This document shows positions 46,301 through 54,673 of a stretch of 64,000 nt of DNA, in pieces. Each line of letters starts with the position of its first letter. Position 1 is the first letter of the stretch. Made by a program: the position numbers and the translations under genes. Origin of the DNA: Ardenticatenales bacterium (GTDB taxonomy: Bacteria > Chloroflexota > Anaerolineae > Ardenticatenales > Ardenticatenaceae); assembly GCA_020634795.1 (NCBI GenBank), contig JACKAZ010000001.1, forward strand, positions 62,001 through 126,000. Direction: 5' to 3'. Under the pieces are notes generated by a model. The model was not told where the DNA came from, did not search any database, and saw only the letters and a program-made list of their open reading frames with translations.

Positions 46301-49114
46301 CAGCCGAAAGCGCTGCTCCCGCGCCGCCCGCTCGAACTGGGCGATGGCGGCATCGATCTCCCCTTGCTGCGCCAACAGTTGGGCTTGCGCGATACGGGGC
46401 GCGACACTCAGCGGAGCTGCGCGTTGGGCCGTGGCGAGGGTCGCGGCCGCCTCGTCGTAGCGCCCCGCACTTTGCAGCGCGTTGGCCAAGATCAGACGGT
46501 TGTATTCGCTGCCATTGCGTGCGACCGCTTCCTCAAACCGTTCGATCGCTTGCGGCCAACGGCCTTGCGAGCGCCAGTACTCTCCCTCCAGCAAGAGGGC
46601 GCTGGGCGAACCGGCGGGCTGTTGCAACGTGGCCGCTGCGCGGTAGCCCTCTGCCGCACAGTCAAGATCATCCTGTTGCAGGCAGATATCGCCCAGCGCG
46701 ATGTGGTAGCGGGGGATGTGGGGCGCGAGGCGGATCGCGTCGTGCAGGGCCGATGCCGCGCTGTCGAGCTGCCCCTGTTCGCGCAGCAGTTGGCCCAAGC
46801 GGGCGAGCAACGGCGCGGAATCGGCCGCCTGCGTGGCGAAGCGCAATCGCTCAGTTGCCTGATCGAAAGCGCCATTGATGCGGTCCAGTTCCACAAGGCC
46901 CAGCGTCGCCAGCCGATCGGCGGGATTTTCCGTGATGGCCGCTTGGAAGGCGAGCGACGCGGCTTCCCACGCTTGTTGCGCCATCGCCTCATTGCCCCGA
47001 ATCGTCGCACTGTCCCGTTCTGGCAGCGCGCCGACCTTGTAGAGTGTGTAGCCGAGGTCGTCGAGCAGCGGTGTAAAGCTGCCCGGCGCGAGGCGGAGCT
47101 GACTCTCCAGCGGGCTGCCGCTGCTTATGACTACGTATTGCACGTTGTAGCGTGCCAAGAGGTCGAGCGCTGTTGTCCCGAGCCAGCGGCTCTGGAAGAA
47201 GCGTTGCTGATCGATCAGCCGCTGGAGCGCGACTGTTTGCTGATCGGCGGGGAAGATCTCGCTGGTGGTCGGCACACGGTGGGCCACGATGGCCGCGTTC
47301 GCCACATAGGCGGGCAGCGTCACGCTGATGTCAGGATCGGCCATCACCACGGCGCTGCGTTCACCCAGTTCGTCCGCCAATCGGTCGTAGAGCGCGGTCG
47401 GCGCAGGGAAACGGGCGCTGTCGTTGGCCCGATCGCGTAGGGCCGAAAGGTTATGGACGGTGAGTGGCAGCAGAAGCAGGGCGACCAGCGCCACCGCGAC
47501 GAAGCGTTGTTGAAGCCGGGGCAATAGTTCCAAGACAAGGGCCAGGGTGAGCGCAGTCGGTAGCAGCCAAATGAAACGCCAAAGGATCCACGGCATCACC
47601 AAGTCGCCGATGAGCGGGGTGAGCACGGGGTTGAAGATCACGAACAGAATGGCGAGGGTGGTGGCGGCGGCATATTGAGCGCCCAACGTCCGCCGTCGCA
47701 GCCAGAGGAGCGGCAGAAGCAAGAGGGCCAGCAGGTAGGGCGGCTCGAAGAGCAGCGCCGGATCGGAGATGTAGCGATCATGGTCGAAGAAGAGCAATCG
47801 CCGCCGCTCCATGTTCACGTCGAAACGCCAGAGCAAGAAGGGGCTGTCGTTGCCCCGCGCCGCTTCAGCGTCAAGGGTGGCAAGGTCGGGCGGTGCGCCC
47901 GCCAAGTCGAGCGTGCTGGCCTGGATGCCCGGCAGCACGGGCAAACGCTCGGTCGTCAGCGGCCAGCCGTCGAAGCTGGCGGGGAAGGAGGGTGCCAGTG
48001 GCGCATCGCCCCGTGCCAGCAGCAGTTGCGCGAGGGGCAAAAGCATGACGAGCAGCACCAGCGCCCCGACCGCGCCGACCCGTTGCCGCGCGCGCTGATC
48101 GGCCAGGAGCAGGTGCAGCGCGGCGAACGCGGTGAGGGCAAGGGCCAGCATCGCCGCGATCAGCGGGTGGATGGCACTGACTGCCAACGTGCTGAGCGCG
48201 GCGAGCGCCCACGTCTCGCGCTGCCCCTGGCGTAGGAAGCGCATGGTGAGCGCCACCACCACCGGTAACAACGCCATCGGCACCATGAACTTGTCGGCGT
48301 CGGTCCGTTCGAAGAAGAAAAGGCTGATGTTGTCGCCCCGCAGAAAGGGCGCACTCAGGAAAATCAGGAATTGGATCGCCATCACCAAAAGCGCTGTACT
48401 GCGGCGCTGGGTCGCGCCATAGCCAAGTGTATAGCCAGCCAGCAAGATCCAGAGCGCGAACGGTCCCCGGAAAAGGGAGGCGGCCAAGCGGATCGGATCG
48501 ATGCCGGAGAGATCGCTCCACAGATAGGCGATGGGCAGCGACTGGTTGAAGAGCATCCGTACACCCGGGCCGAGTGTCGTGCCAAAGAGCGGCTCGACTT
48601 GGTGGAGGGGCAGCCCCATCTGCGCATCGGCGCTGAAGGTGCTGACGGCGTAGGCGTCGCCATCGATCTTGGGCAACGAAATCATCGGCAGGACGAGCAA
48701 GAAAATGGCGAGGATCAGCCCAAGGATCAGCCGTTGATGGCTGGCCCAGCCTGTGGCGGCGCGGGGCGTGGCGGACCCGCGTCGCAGCAGCCACGCCCCC
48801 ACCACAAGGGCGCTGGCAAGGCGCCACCCCCACGCCAACCCGCCGATGGTGCGATGGCTCAGCAGCGCCGCAAGGCCGGGCAGCGTCAGCAACGTGATGC
48901 CGAGCGGCAGCGCGACCGCCAGCCGCTCGACAACGTCCAATTTGATACGCGGCGCTACCAAGTCGATCAGCAGGAAGCCGGGCGTGATGAGCAAGGCGAT
49001 GAAGGCCAACCAACTGGCGACGGCCGCAGGCAGGTGGGGCAGCAGGCCGAGCAGCGCCAGCAGCCAGCCGCCGATCAGCAGCAGTGGGAGGGTGTGACGG
49101 TGAAGATGGGGCAT
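43328..49114 (-). CDS. giant membrane protein with about 35 TPR repeats
   Basis: A 1928-aa protein. Residues 1 to about 560 are a multi-span membrane domain (about 14 helices) with the look of large GT-C-type or DUF6077 proteins: DGDAYAVSTFSADAQM and WSDLSGIDPIRLAASLF lie in the loops. Residues 560-690 are a soluble alpha/beta segment. From about 690 to the end run some 35 TPR-like 34-residue units (A-x-x-x-x-P-x-x-A or LALAP/LAPDNPR linkers). It may scaffold or build surface glycans on the outside. It heads a set of four genes joined by ATGA overlaps. Exact function unknown. Confidence 0.88.
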   Translation of the reverse strand: MPHLHRHTLPLLLIGGWLLALLGLLPHLPAAVASWLAFIALLITPGFLLIDLVAPRIKLDVVERLAVALPLGITLLTLPGLAALLSHRTIGGLAWGWRLASALVVGAWLLRRGSATPRAATGWASHQRLILGLILAIFLLVLPMISLPKIDGDAYAVSTFSADAQMGLPLHQVEPLFGTTLGPGVRMLFNQSLPIAYLWSDLSGIDPIRLAASLFRGPFALWILLAGYTLGYGATQRRSTALLVMAIQFLIFLSAPFLRGDNISLFFFERTDADKFMVPMALLPVVVALTMRFLRQGQRETWALAALSTLAVSAIHPLIAAMLALALTAFAALHLLLADQRARQRVGAVGALVLLVMLLPLAQLLLARGDAPLAPSFPASFDGWPLTTERLPVLPGIQASTLDLAGAPPDLATLDAEAARGNDSPFLLWRFDVNMERRRLLFFDHDRYISDPALLFEPPYLLALLLLPLLWLRRRTLGAQYAAATTLAILFVIFNPVLTPLIGDLVMPWILWRFIWLLPTALTLALVLELLPRLQQRFVAVALVALLLLPLTVHNLSALRDRANDSARFPAPTALYDRLADELGERSAVVMADPDISVTLPAYVANAAIVAHRVPTTSEIFPADQQTVALQRLIDQQRFFQSRWLGTTALDLLARYNVQYVVISSGSPLESQLRLAPGSFTPLLDDLGYTLYKVGALPERDSATIRGNEAMAQQAWEAASLAFQAAITENPADRLATLGLVELDRINGAFDQATERLRFATQAADSAPLLARLGQLLREQGQLDSAASALHDAIRLAPHIPRYHIALGDICLQQDDLDCAAEGYRAAATLQQPAGSPSALLLEGEYWRSQGRWPQAIERFEEAVARNGSEYNRLILANALQSAGRYDEAAATLATAQRAAPLSVAPRIAQAQLLAQQGEIDAAIAQFERAAREQRFRLESPLTTLQAEAQMLLDAGRFDDAERVIDAARALRADDATTSQLRGDLYRQHGDSTAAIAAYRRALALDDQRLAALFALRDEIQRAGEGSAVLPLLEEALAANPDEPTLALLAGQEWQQQGDLPRAISAYQSALQSMTPDRLGPTSDPQAFASTRAFAAARLAESYDALGRPDAALNYYRAAVASAPSVAWPHVQLGDALRRVDQPEEAATHYDAAITADPHYIDGYLRWADLLSAQGQDEAAAALYDAIFQQLQGDAPTALSDQVGLTPLPPLAVAPAQSSDERAPAATEAVGSSAPLPRNAFSQDQALAALYQRQGDFEAAHALLSQRMASDLPPLVRARYAKSLGDLQLAAGQNAAARAAYTQSLAWDAGSPATHLTLSQLLIAQGDRAAARQQIEAARRLAPGAVDVQLAWAAWLQSTGESTAALDLLADLAAQQPGTSRATLAYGQALADGGAWEDAEAQFQRTLALHPGDAESYLAYAEFLISRGMLSEADSQLQAALRRDRSNVDIYLRLGEVATQRGLPDEAEAWQAAANVQVVDNQALETALLDRQMETGQFAAALAQADQLRLRYPASIELLRHSAQLYTRLGDHAKAEQLLQRALTLAPDNPRLVAAMAEAWRAAGRLPEAAQQYEAAIRLDPTDSGHYLVLSQVQHALGQNDAALATLERGHAALPEADELTVALAAWHREQAAPDVAKATLEAALAARPQSVALHIAMAEGFAARGAYEDAQRLLTQAIALAPTDPAPQRALGALRLQQGRPDQAIAALETARDLARADPATLLALAESYGAAGRNDDAADSLARLVALAPTLEAGYLRLSTLQQAGGDPQAATATLDQGLAALPASPALQLAYAKLLQERGESERANRLLDSALARAPSAEAFVARAEYYLAAEQYDAASADLHSALQQAPGDYQALLLLGDVARVANDRSRARTLYERAVAQQPGTAAAYLRLAGLALDVGDGAEAERLRELAIQMEPTVAASQAP

Positions 49115-49308
49115 GGAGTGTGGTGTGTTTGAGTTCTCAGGGATGGGGTAGGAGAGTATCAGTAGCGGTTACTAGACGTTTAGCGCATAGGTGACGTTGC
49201 TATGCAATGACGGTGCGCGGTGCGCCGATCTCGATGCACGAGCTATTGCGACCGGGATGGCATCCCAAAGCAGAAATATCGACCGTCCCTCTTCAACATA
49301 CGCCCCAC

Positions 49309-49347
49309 CGAAACTCATAAAACTCATAAAACTCATAAAACTCACAT
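49309..49347. repeat. decamer repeat AAACTCATAA
   Basis: About 3.5 tandem copies of AAACTCATAA between two minus-strand genes; a related phrase (AAACTCATAAGACTGATAAA) precedes the gene at 21473 and another near 8350. Confidence 0.75.
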
Positions 49348-49355
49348 ACTCCCGC

Positions 49356-50399
49356 TCAGGCGAAGGGCACATGACGGCGCAACCGCGGTCCGAGCTGCTG
49401 TGTGAGGGGATAGGGTAGTCGCGGCCAGAGTCGGCGCAAATAGCGCATGGCGGGGTTGTGACGCACCTGAGTCGTGATGGCTTGCGGGCGGCTATCGGCG
49501 GTCAGCGGCAGCAGTTGTTGGTAGATGGGGCGCTCCTCGCCGCCCCACTGCGCTTTGTTCTGTGCCGCCCCGCTCGCGTTGGGGCTGCGTCCCATGTCCA
49601 GCGTGTGAAAGCCCCGTCCGATGGCATCGACCATTAGTGTCCAGTAGGCGAGGTAGACGGGGCGCAGCTCGAGCGTTTCCCGTTCGGCGGCGCCCCACAT
49701 CCCGTAGACGGTTCGATTTAGCTCCAACTGGAAGTAGGCGGCGATGTGCCGGGAGTGATAGTGGATGGTAAGGATGGAGAATTCGTCGGGGAAGGCGCTG
49801 ACGACCTCTTGCAGAAAGCGGGGGCTGAAAAGGGGCGTGCCCATCGCATGGGCGAAGCGGCTCAGGCAGCCGTAGAAGCTGTCAAGCGTTGCGCCGCTGC
49901 GATCGAGCGTCGCCGTCAGGCCGTTGCGCTGCGCGATGCGCACTTGGCGGCGCACATTGCTCTGCAGCGCCCCCCACATCGCTTCTTCGCTGCTGCCCAG
50001 CGCAATCAGCCGCGCATGGTGATCGCTGCTGCTACGTAGTCGGTCGTCGGGCCAGCGCTGCCGGCTGTCGTGGAGGAGCAACGTGCGGGCGCCGAACCGT
50101 TGCGCTGCCTCTTGCGCGGCGTCGAGCAGCGCCCGCGCGACGACTGCGTCGTTGGCGCAGAGGCCGCCCGGCATGGTGGTGGCCTTCTTGCCCAGCAGCG
50201 TGCTCCGAATGAAAAAGAGCGGCAGCACGCCCACGATCTCGTCCCGTTCGGTCACGAAAAGGTAGTGGGTGCGATGACCATAGGTCGCCTCCAGCACCCC
50301 GCGCCACGCGGCAAGCTGCTGGGGCAGCGCGCTCGGCTGCTGGCGCAGGTAGGCGTCCCATGCGGCGTCATTGTGGGAGGTTAGGCGGTGGAGGTTCAT
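49356..50399 (-). CDS. FemAB-like GNAT-fold peptidyl/aminoacyl transferase
   Basis: A 347-aa protein of the Fem/GNAT superfamily in the style of the PEP-CTERM/exosortase-locus FemAB-related family: NLHRLTSHNDAAWDAYL start, VGVLPLFFIRSTLLGKKATT, QSNVRRQVRIAQRNGL, and MWGAAERETLELRPVYLAYW near residue 260. Such enzymes transfer an aminoacyl or acyl group to a cell-envelope acceptor. I start at ATG 50399 because the upstream frame is repeat-derived. It lies in the minus-strand surface cluster, with the polysaccharide deacetylase 347 nt upstream. Confidence 0.8.
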   Translation of the reverse strand: MNLHRLTSHNDAAWDAYLRQQPSALPQQLAAWRGVLEATYGHRTHYLFVTERDEIVGVLPLFFIRSTLLGKKATTMPGGLCANDAVVARALLDAAQEAAQRFGARTLLLHDSRQRWPDDRLRSSSDHHARLIALGSSEEAMWGALQSNVRRQVRIAQRNGLTATLDRSGATLDSFYGCLSRFAHAMGTPLFSPRFLQEVVSAFPDEFSILTIHYHSRHIAAYFQLELNRTVYGMWGAAERETLELRPVYLAYWTLMVDAIGRGFHTLDMGRSPNASGAAQNKAQWGGEERPIYQQLLPLTADSRPQAITTQVRHNPAMRYLRRLWPRLPYPLTQQLGPRLRRHVPFA

Positions 50400-50745
50400 G
50401 TCAGTCCGGATGGGATGGTGCGTGGTGCATGGTGCATGGTGCAAGTGGGCTATGAGATTTTGAGCGATTTAAGGGGATGTGTTGCGTGTTTGGGCGTTTA
50501 ACGACGAGATCGGGAGGGTACGGAAGCGGGTTAGTGATGTTTGGTGCGTGGTGCATGGTGCATGGTGCATGGTGCAAATGGGCTATGAGATTTTGAGCGA
50601 TTTATAGGGATGTGTTGCGTGTTTGGGCGTTTAACGACGAGGTCGGGAGGGTACGGAAGCGGGTTAGTGATGTTTGGTGCGTGGTGCATGGTGCAACGGA
50701 ATTAGCCAGCCATCCCGATTCTCGGTTCTCGATCTTAACAGGACA
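50400..50745. repeat. 133-bp tandem duplication between FemAB-like and deacetylase genes
   Basis: Copy 1 begins 50441 and copy 2 begins 50574, with few differences; each holds GGGCTATGAGATTTTGAGCG and a GTTTAACGACGAG-type core, and ends in TGCATGG heptads. Heptad runs at 50416-50443, 50547-50576 and 50677-50697 frame the copies. Confidence 0.88.
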
Positions 50746-51579
50746 TCATGCCACACCCGCCATCGCGCGGTGCAACGTCCCGAGCGGGCCGAAGGTGAAG
50801 TCAGCAAACAACCGCTCCAGCTTGGCCGCCAAGCGGTCGCGCCCGTGGTAGTGAGTCAGTCGTTCGCGCGGCGTGACATGCGGGTAGCGCTGGCCGGTGT
50901 CCAACTCCCAGGGGTGCAGGTAGAAGATGATGGGCTGTCCCTGCTGGGTGAGCCGTTGGTAGGCGCGTCGTAGAAGCGAGTACGGCAGCGCCCGAAAGTA
51001 GAAACCGCCCCCGACCGGCAGCGTCAGCCGCCCCATCTTCAGGATAGAGGGGGGGTATTCCCACAGCCCCTGTGGGCGTCGGTGGGGCTGGCGCGGCGCG
51101 TCGGCATCGCCGTAGAGCAGGGCACGCATCGGGAAGAGGCTGCTGTCGTAGCGGATGCCGAAGCGCTGGAGGATGTCGAAGGCCCATCCCATGGTCGATC
51201 GGATCGAAAAATAGGGGGCGCGATGGCCGATCGGTGGAGTGCCGACAAGGGGCTGTAGCACTTCCAGCGTCCGTTCGATCTCGCGGGCGAAGTCGTCGGG
51301 CGACAGCTTGTGGACGAAGCGATGGAAGTAGCCGTGCAGCGCGATTTCGTGGCCCGCGTCGGCGATCTGCTCGATCAGCGCGGGATGATGGTCGGCGACG
51401 TGGCCCAGCGTGAAGAAGGTGGCCTGCACCTTGTGGCGGGCCAGCAGCGCAAGCAACCGCTCTGTCGCCGCGACCACCCGACTTTCGAACGTGGGCCACC
51501 GTTCGACCTGCGGGTTGGTACTGGTCAGCCCGTGGAACCATTCCTCCAGATCGATGGTGAAGGCGTTGCGGATGACCAT
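50746..51579 (-). CDS. polysaccharide deacetylase, PEP-CTERM-locus type
   Basis: A 277-aa NodB-homology enzyme. It starts NAFTIDLEEWFHGLT with the acidic metal ligand; FFTLGHVADHHPALIEQIAD and AGHEIALHGYFH (H-x3-H metal site) follow, then GHRAPYFSIRSTMGWAF and the C-terminal DUF3473-like end with FYLHPWELDTGQRYP. This combination is typical of deacetylases found in exosortase/PEP-CTERM exopolysaccharide loci, though no exosortase is in the window. It would remove N-acetyl groups from a surface polysaccharide. It lies 1 nt after the stop of the phosphohydrolase gene. Confidence 0.9.
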   Translation of the reverse strand: MVIRNAFTIDLEEWFHGLTSTNPQVERWPTFESRVVAATERLLALLARHKVQATFFTLGHVADHHPALIEQIADAGHEIALHGYFHRFVHKLSPDDFAREIERTLEVLQPLVGTPPIGHRAPYFSIRSTMGWAFDILQRFGIRYDSSLFPMRALLYGDADAPRQPHRRPQGLWEYPPSILKMGRLTLPVGGGFYFRALPYSLLRRAYQRLTQQGQPIIFYLHPWELDTGQRYPHVTPRERLTHYHGRDRLAAKLERLFADFTFGPLGTLHRAMAGVA

Positions 51580-51580
51580 G

Positions 51581-53251
51581 TTAGCCCACGTATCCGAGGC
51601 TTCGCAGCCGTTCGGCGATGATCCGTTGTTCTTCCTCGCTCATAGCGTTGTCATCCCGTGGCCCGTCATGGTCGGCCCACGGTTTGTGCGGGGCAGCGGG
51701 CGCGGGGCGGAAGTCGGGCGCGATGATCTCGTCCAAGAGACGCCCGTCCATTGCAGCGGATGGGGTTTGGCCCAACAGGTGCAGGATGGTGGGGGCCAAA
51801 TCGAGCAGCGATGCCCCGTCAACGTGGCCTTTCTGAATGGCGGGGCCGTGGGCCAGAAAGATGCCGTTCATCCGATGGGTGCCGGAGATGCCCCGTGCCA
51901 TCGGCTCGATGATCTTGTGGCTCCCGAACTCATATTCCCCGAAGCCGAAATATTCGAGGCGTGTCGGCATGAAGAGAATGTCGGGGGCCAGAGCGAGCTG
52001 GTCGCCGCTGAAGAGCGCTTCGCGCCGGTAGACCGCCTCGACCACGGCCTCACCGCTGTCGGGGTCGCGCAGCGTCAACAGCCGCGCCATGATCTCGTCG
52101 CGCAGCGCCTCGTATTGCGCACCGGGCTGGACGCAGCCCTGCGGCTCGCGGCCCGCCACATTCAGGTAGATTTGACCCACATTGCCGAGCGAGTAGGCGA
52201 CGGTGCGGGACCAATCGACATCCTCGAACGAGAAGAAGAGCCGCTTCATCAGACCCTGTCCCTGCCCGCGCACCACCTCCCGTTTGAGCGCGCCCAAGCC
52301 GACACGCATCAATTGGTTGTAGACGCTCATCGGTGCCATGCCGCGCCGAAAGAGCCGCTGCTTCAGTTGGGCCATCAGCCCCCGTTTGGCGTGAAGCCAG
52401 CCCTCGGCCATCAGCCAGTTGTTGACGTGGATGAACTTGTGGAAGGGGCCGAAGCCGTGGTCGGACATCAGCAGCAGGGTCGTCTGGTCGTCTAGGGTGT
52501 CCATCAGCGCGGCCAGTTGGCCGTCGACGAACCGGTAGTAGTCGCGGATCGCATGGCCATACTTCGTGTAGCGACGTGGATCGTGCAGCGGGTGGCGCTG
52601 ATCCATGAACTTCCAAAGCGCATGGGAGATCGTATCGGTCCCGTTGTAGACCAGCATCGCAAAATCCCACCGCTCTTGCGCCAGCAGATGGCGGAAGGCC
52701 GCCGTGCGCAGCTCGGTGGTGCGGTAGAGCCGTTGGAGAAAGCTGTCGATCCCACGGTCCGAATAGGCTTGACCCGGATCGGGGTAGAGAATATAGTCGC
52801 CGATGGCCGCTTTCAGCTCGTCGACGATGCCGGGGGGGTGGCTGATCCGCTCGTCGAGCGTGGGGGCGGGCATCCCCGCGATCATGATGCCGTTGACGGG
52901 GGCGGCGGGGTAGCTCATCGGCACATTCATCACCAGCACCCGTCGGCCCGCCTCGCTCAACAGCCGGTAGAGCGTGGGGGCGGTGGCGTCACGAGCGGTG
53001 AGCGGCGCGAAGGCGTAGCCCCCGTCGTCGCGGGCGATCCAGTCGTAGAGCCGATGTTTGCCCGGATTCACGCCGGTGGCGAAGCTGGTCCACGCGGGGG
53101 CGGTCATCGGCGGCATGGTGCTACGCAACTCGCCCCAACTGCCCTCATCCATCAGCCGCGCCAGCGTGGGCAGATGGCCTTCGGCGGCCCACGGACGGAT
53201 CAGATCGAAGGTGGCCCCGTCCAAGCCGATGACGATCACGCGATGCGTCAT
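51581..53251 (-). CDS. type I phosphodiesterase/alkaline phosphatase superfamily protein
   Basis: A 556-aa enzyme of the alkaline phosphatase superfamily (type I phosphodiesterase/nucleotide pyrophosphatase type). The start VIVIGLDGATFDLIRPWA gives the first metal site, STMPPMTAPAWTSFATGVNP holds the nucleophilic Thr/Ser position, and LLLMSDHGFGPFHKFIHVN gives the second metal-binding Asp-His. A later GTHRMNGIFLAHGP supplies further metal ligands. Members hydrolyse phosphate or phosphodiester bonds, often on exported glycans or lipids. No signal peptide is obvious. It overlaps the DUF2304 gene by 4 nt. Confidence 0.88.
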   Translation of the reverse strand: MTHRVIVIGLDGATFDLIRPWAAEGHLPTLARLMDEGSWGELRSTMPPMTAPAWTSFATGVNPGKHRLYDWIARDDGGYAFAPLTARDATAPTLYRLLSEAGRRVLVMNVPMSYPAAPVNGIMIAGMPAPTLDERISHPPGIVDELKAAIGDYILYPDPGQAYSDRGIDSFLQRLYRTTELRTAAFRHLLAQERWDFAMLVYNGTDTISHALWKFMDQRHPLHDPRRYTKYGHAIRDYYRFVDGQLAALMDTLDDQTTLLLMSDHGFGPFHKFIHVNNWLMAEGWLHAKRGLMAQLKQRLFRRGMAPMSVYNQLMRVGLGALKREVVRGQGQGLMKRLFFSFEDVDWSRTVAYSLGNVGQIYLNVAGREPQGCVQPGAQYEALRDEIMARLLTLRDPDSGEAVVEAVYRREALFSGDQLALAPDILFMPTRLEYFGFGEYEFGSHKIIEPMARGISGTHRMNGIFLAHGPAIQKGHVDGASLLDLAPTILHLLGQTPSAAMDGRLLDEIIAPDFRPAPAAPHKPWADHDGPRDDNAMSEEEQRIIAERLRSLGYVG

Positions 53252-53640
53252 TCGTTGCCCTCCGGCGGTCCAGCCACCGTGGGTGGCTCCAGTTGGCGCA
53301 GACGCAATTCGAGCAGGGCGTGGGCTTGGGCCAAGTCGCGGATGCGATTGGCCTGGGCCGAGAGCAAGACGCTCTGAGAGAGCAGCACCACCAGCGCGAA
53401 AAGCAGCCCGAAGGTCAGCATCAGTGTGGGCGGATAGGAGACATCGAAGAGCCGTGCGAGCCGATTGACGAGACCCCCAAAAAGTGAGAAAAGGAAGATC
53501 AAGGCGCTGGCCCCCAACCAGAGCAGGGCATACTCTTCCCGTAGCCTATGCTTGCGGACCAATTGGATGGTCACGATGAGGAGTAGAAGGCTCAAAAAGA
53601 AGGCCGTGATACGCTGGGCGAGCGGAATTGGCATAGGCAT
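53248..53640 (-). CDS. DUF2304 small membrane protein
   Basis: A 130-aa protein with three membrane helices and the conserved loop VRKHRLREEYALLWL, then a C-terminal coiled region (ANRIRDLAQAHALLELRLRQL). DUF2304 proteins commonly pair with family-2 glycosyltransferases that act on polyprenyl phosphates; here one sits directly upstream. Its start is inside the 3' end of the glycosyltransferase gene (about 95 nt of overlap, different frame), an unusually long overlap; a shorter start at 53634 changes little. The stop overlaps the phosphohydrolase start by 4 nt. Confidence 0.85.
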   Translation of the reverse strand: MPMPIPLAQRITAFFLSLLLLIVTIQLVRKHRLREEYALLWLGASALIFLFSLFGGLVNRLARLFDVSYPPTLMLTFGLLFALVVLLSQSVLLSAQANRIRDLAQAHALLELRLRQLEPPTVAGPPEGNE

Positions 53641-54382
53641 GATCCTCCACGGGCATGGCGGGCGAGATCTCTTTGATCGCCGTAATCAGTACAGCGATCG
53701 AGACTTTGAGGGCGTAATAGATCGAACGCCAGCGATTGATCGAGCTGACACCGGTCGTTCGCATGTGCATCTGGGCGGGCAGCTCGACCGCGTGCAGGTG
53801 GGCTTTGTGCAAAATGAGTCGCCCCTCGACTTCAGGATAGTCTTGCGGCATGTAGGTGGCCAGCGTCTGGATGGCACGACGGTTGAAGACGCAGAAGCCG
53901 CTGGTGGTATCGGTGGCCCGTCGTCCGGTCAGCAGCGAGACAATTCGCGCAAAGAGCAGGATGCCGAGCTGGCGTGAGGGCGGGATCGACATGGTGCAGC
54001 CATCGTCCAAGAAGCGCGAGCCGAAGGCCACATCGGCCTCGCCGTTGCGCACCTTGTCCAGCAGGGGGAGCATGTCACTGGCTTCATGCTGACCGTCACC
54101 GTCCATCCGCAGCACGATCTCGTAGTCGTGGTGGCAGGCGAATTTGAGGCCGCATTGCACCGCGCCGCCGATGCCGAGGTTGAAGGGCAACGAGAGCACA
54201 AGGGCACCCGCGTCGGTGGCCCGCGCGGCAGTCTCGTCGGAGGAACCATCGTCGATGACCAAGATATCGGCGTCGGGCAGCGCGCGGTGGGCACGACGCA
54301 CCACCGCGCCGATCATGGCGGCTTCGTTGAGGGCGGGGATGAGGATCAACAGCTTCGCGGGCGAAAGTGCGGGGGCGACCAT
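53546..54382 (-). CDS. family 2 glycosyltransferase (polyprenyl-phosphate type)
   Basis: A 278-aa GT2 enzyme. The GT-A fold shows LLILIPALNEAAMIGAVV, nucleotide-binding ILVIDDGSSDETA, RMDGDGQHEA with the DxD-like metal site, and SGFCVFNRRAIQ. It looks like the dolichyl/polyprenyl-phosphate hexosyltransferase branch, which loads a sugar on undecaprenyl phosphate at the membrane. It is the first gene of the surface cluster. A 290-nt AT-rich region lies before its start, likely with its promoter. Confidence 0.9.
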   Translation of the reverse strand: MVAPALSPAKLLILIPALNEAAMIGAVVRRAHRALPDADILVIDDGSSDETAARATDAGALVLSLPFNLGIGGAVQCGLKFACHHDYEIVLRMDGDGQHEASDMLPLLDKVRNGEADVAFGSRFLDDGCTMSIPPSRQLGILLFARIVSLLTGRRATDTTSGFCVFNRRAIQTLATYMPQDYPEVEGRLILHKAHLHAVELPAQMHMRTTGVSSINRWRSIYYALKVSIAVLITAIKEISPAMPVEDHAYANSARPAYHGLLFEPSTPHRDHPIGPQA

Positions 54383-54637
54383 GCGTTGTCCTCCTACCAG
54401 GGACTCCAGCCGAATCGTGAGACGGATTGTTGGAATAATAATGGACAGTATAGGCTGCTGTCAATAGCACCGAAAATAGTCAATAAAGTTACCATTCGTT
54501 TGAAATATCAAGTATAAAATTTAAGGTCGTGGCGGATTAAACAAAGTCATCCTCGGGGATGAAGATGCTGCCGCAAGCCGCGAGGATTGTTGCAGGAGTA
54601 ACGTTGCGGTTGGGGCGATTTTGACAGCGTGACTACA

Positions 54638-54655
54638 ATAGAACGTACGTTCTAT
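54638..54655. promoter_or_regulatory. 18-bp perfect palindrome ATAGAACGTACGTTCTAT
   Basis: An exact palindrome lying just after a -10-like TACAAT (54634-54639, with TTGGGG 18 bp upstream) and 19 nt before the ATG of the downstream gene. The core GAAC-N4-GTTC matches the Gram-positive-type SOS (LexA) box; TetR-type operators look similar. Confidence 0.65.
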
Positions 54656-54673
54656 TCAACCACTGAGGATTCG

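Noticed and set aside
50441..50697. 133-bp copies as CRISPR or phage attachment sites
   Set aside because: Only two nearly identical adjacent copies, no integrase or tRNA next to them.
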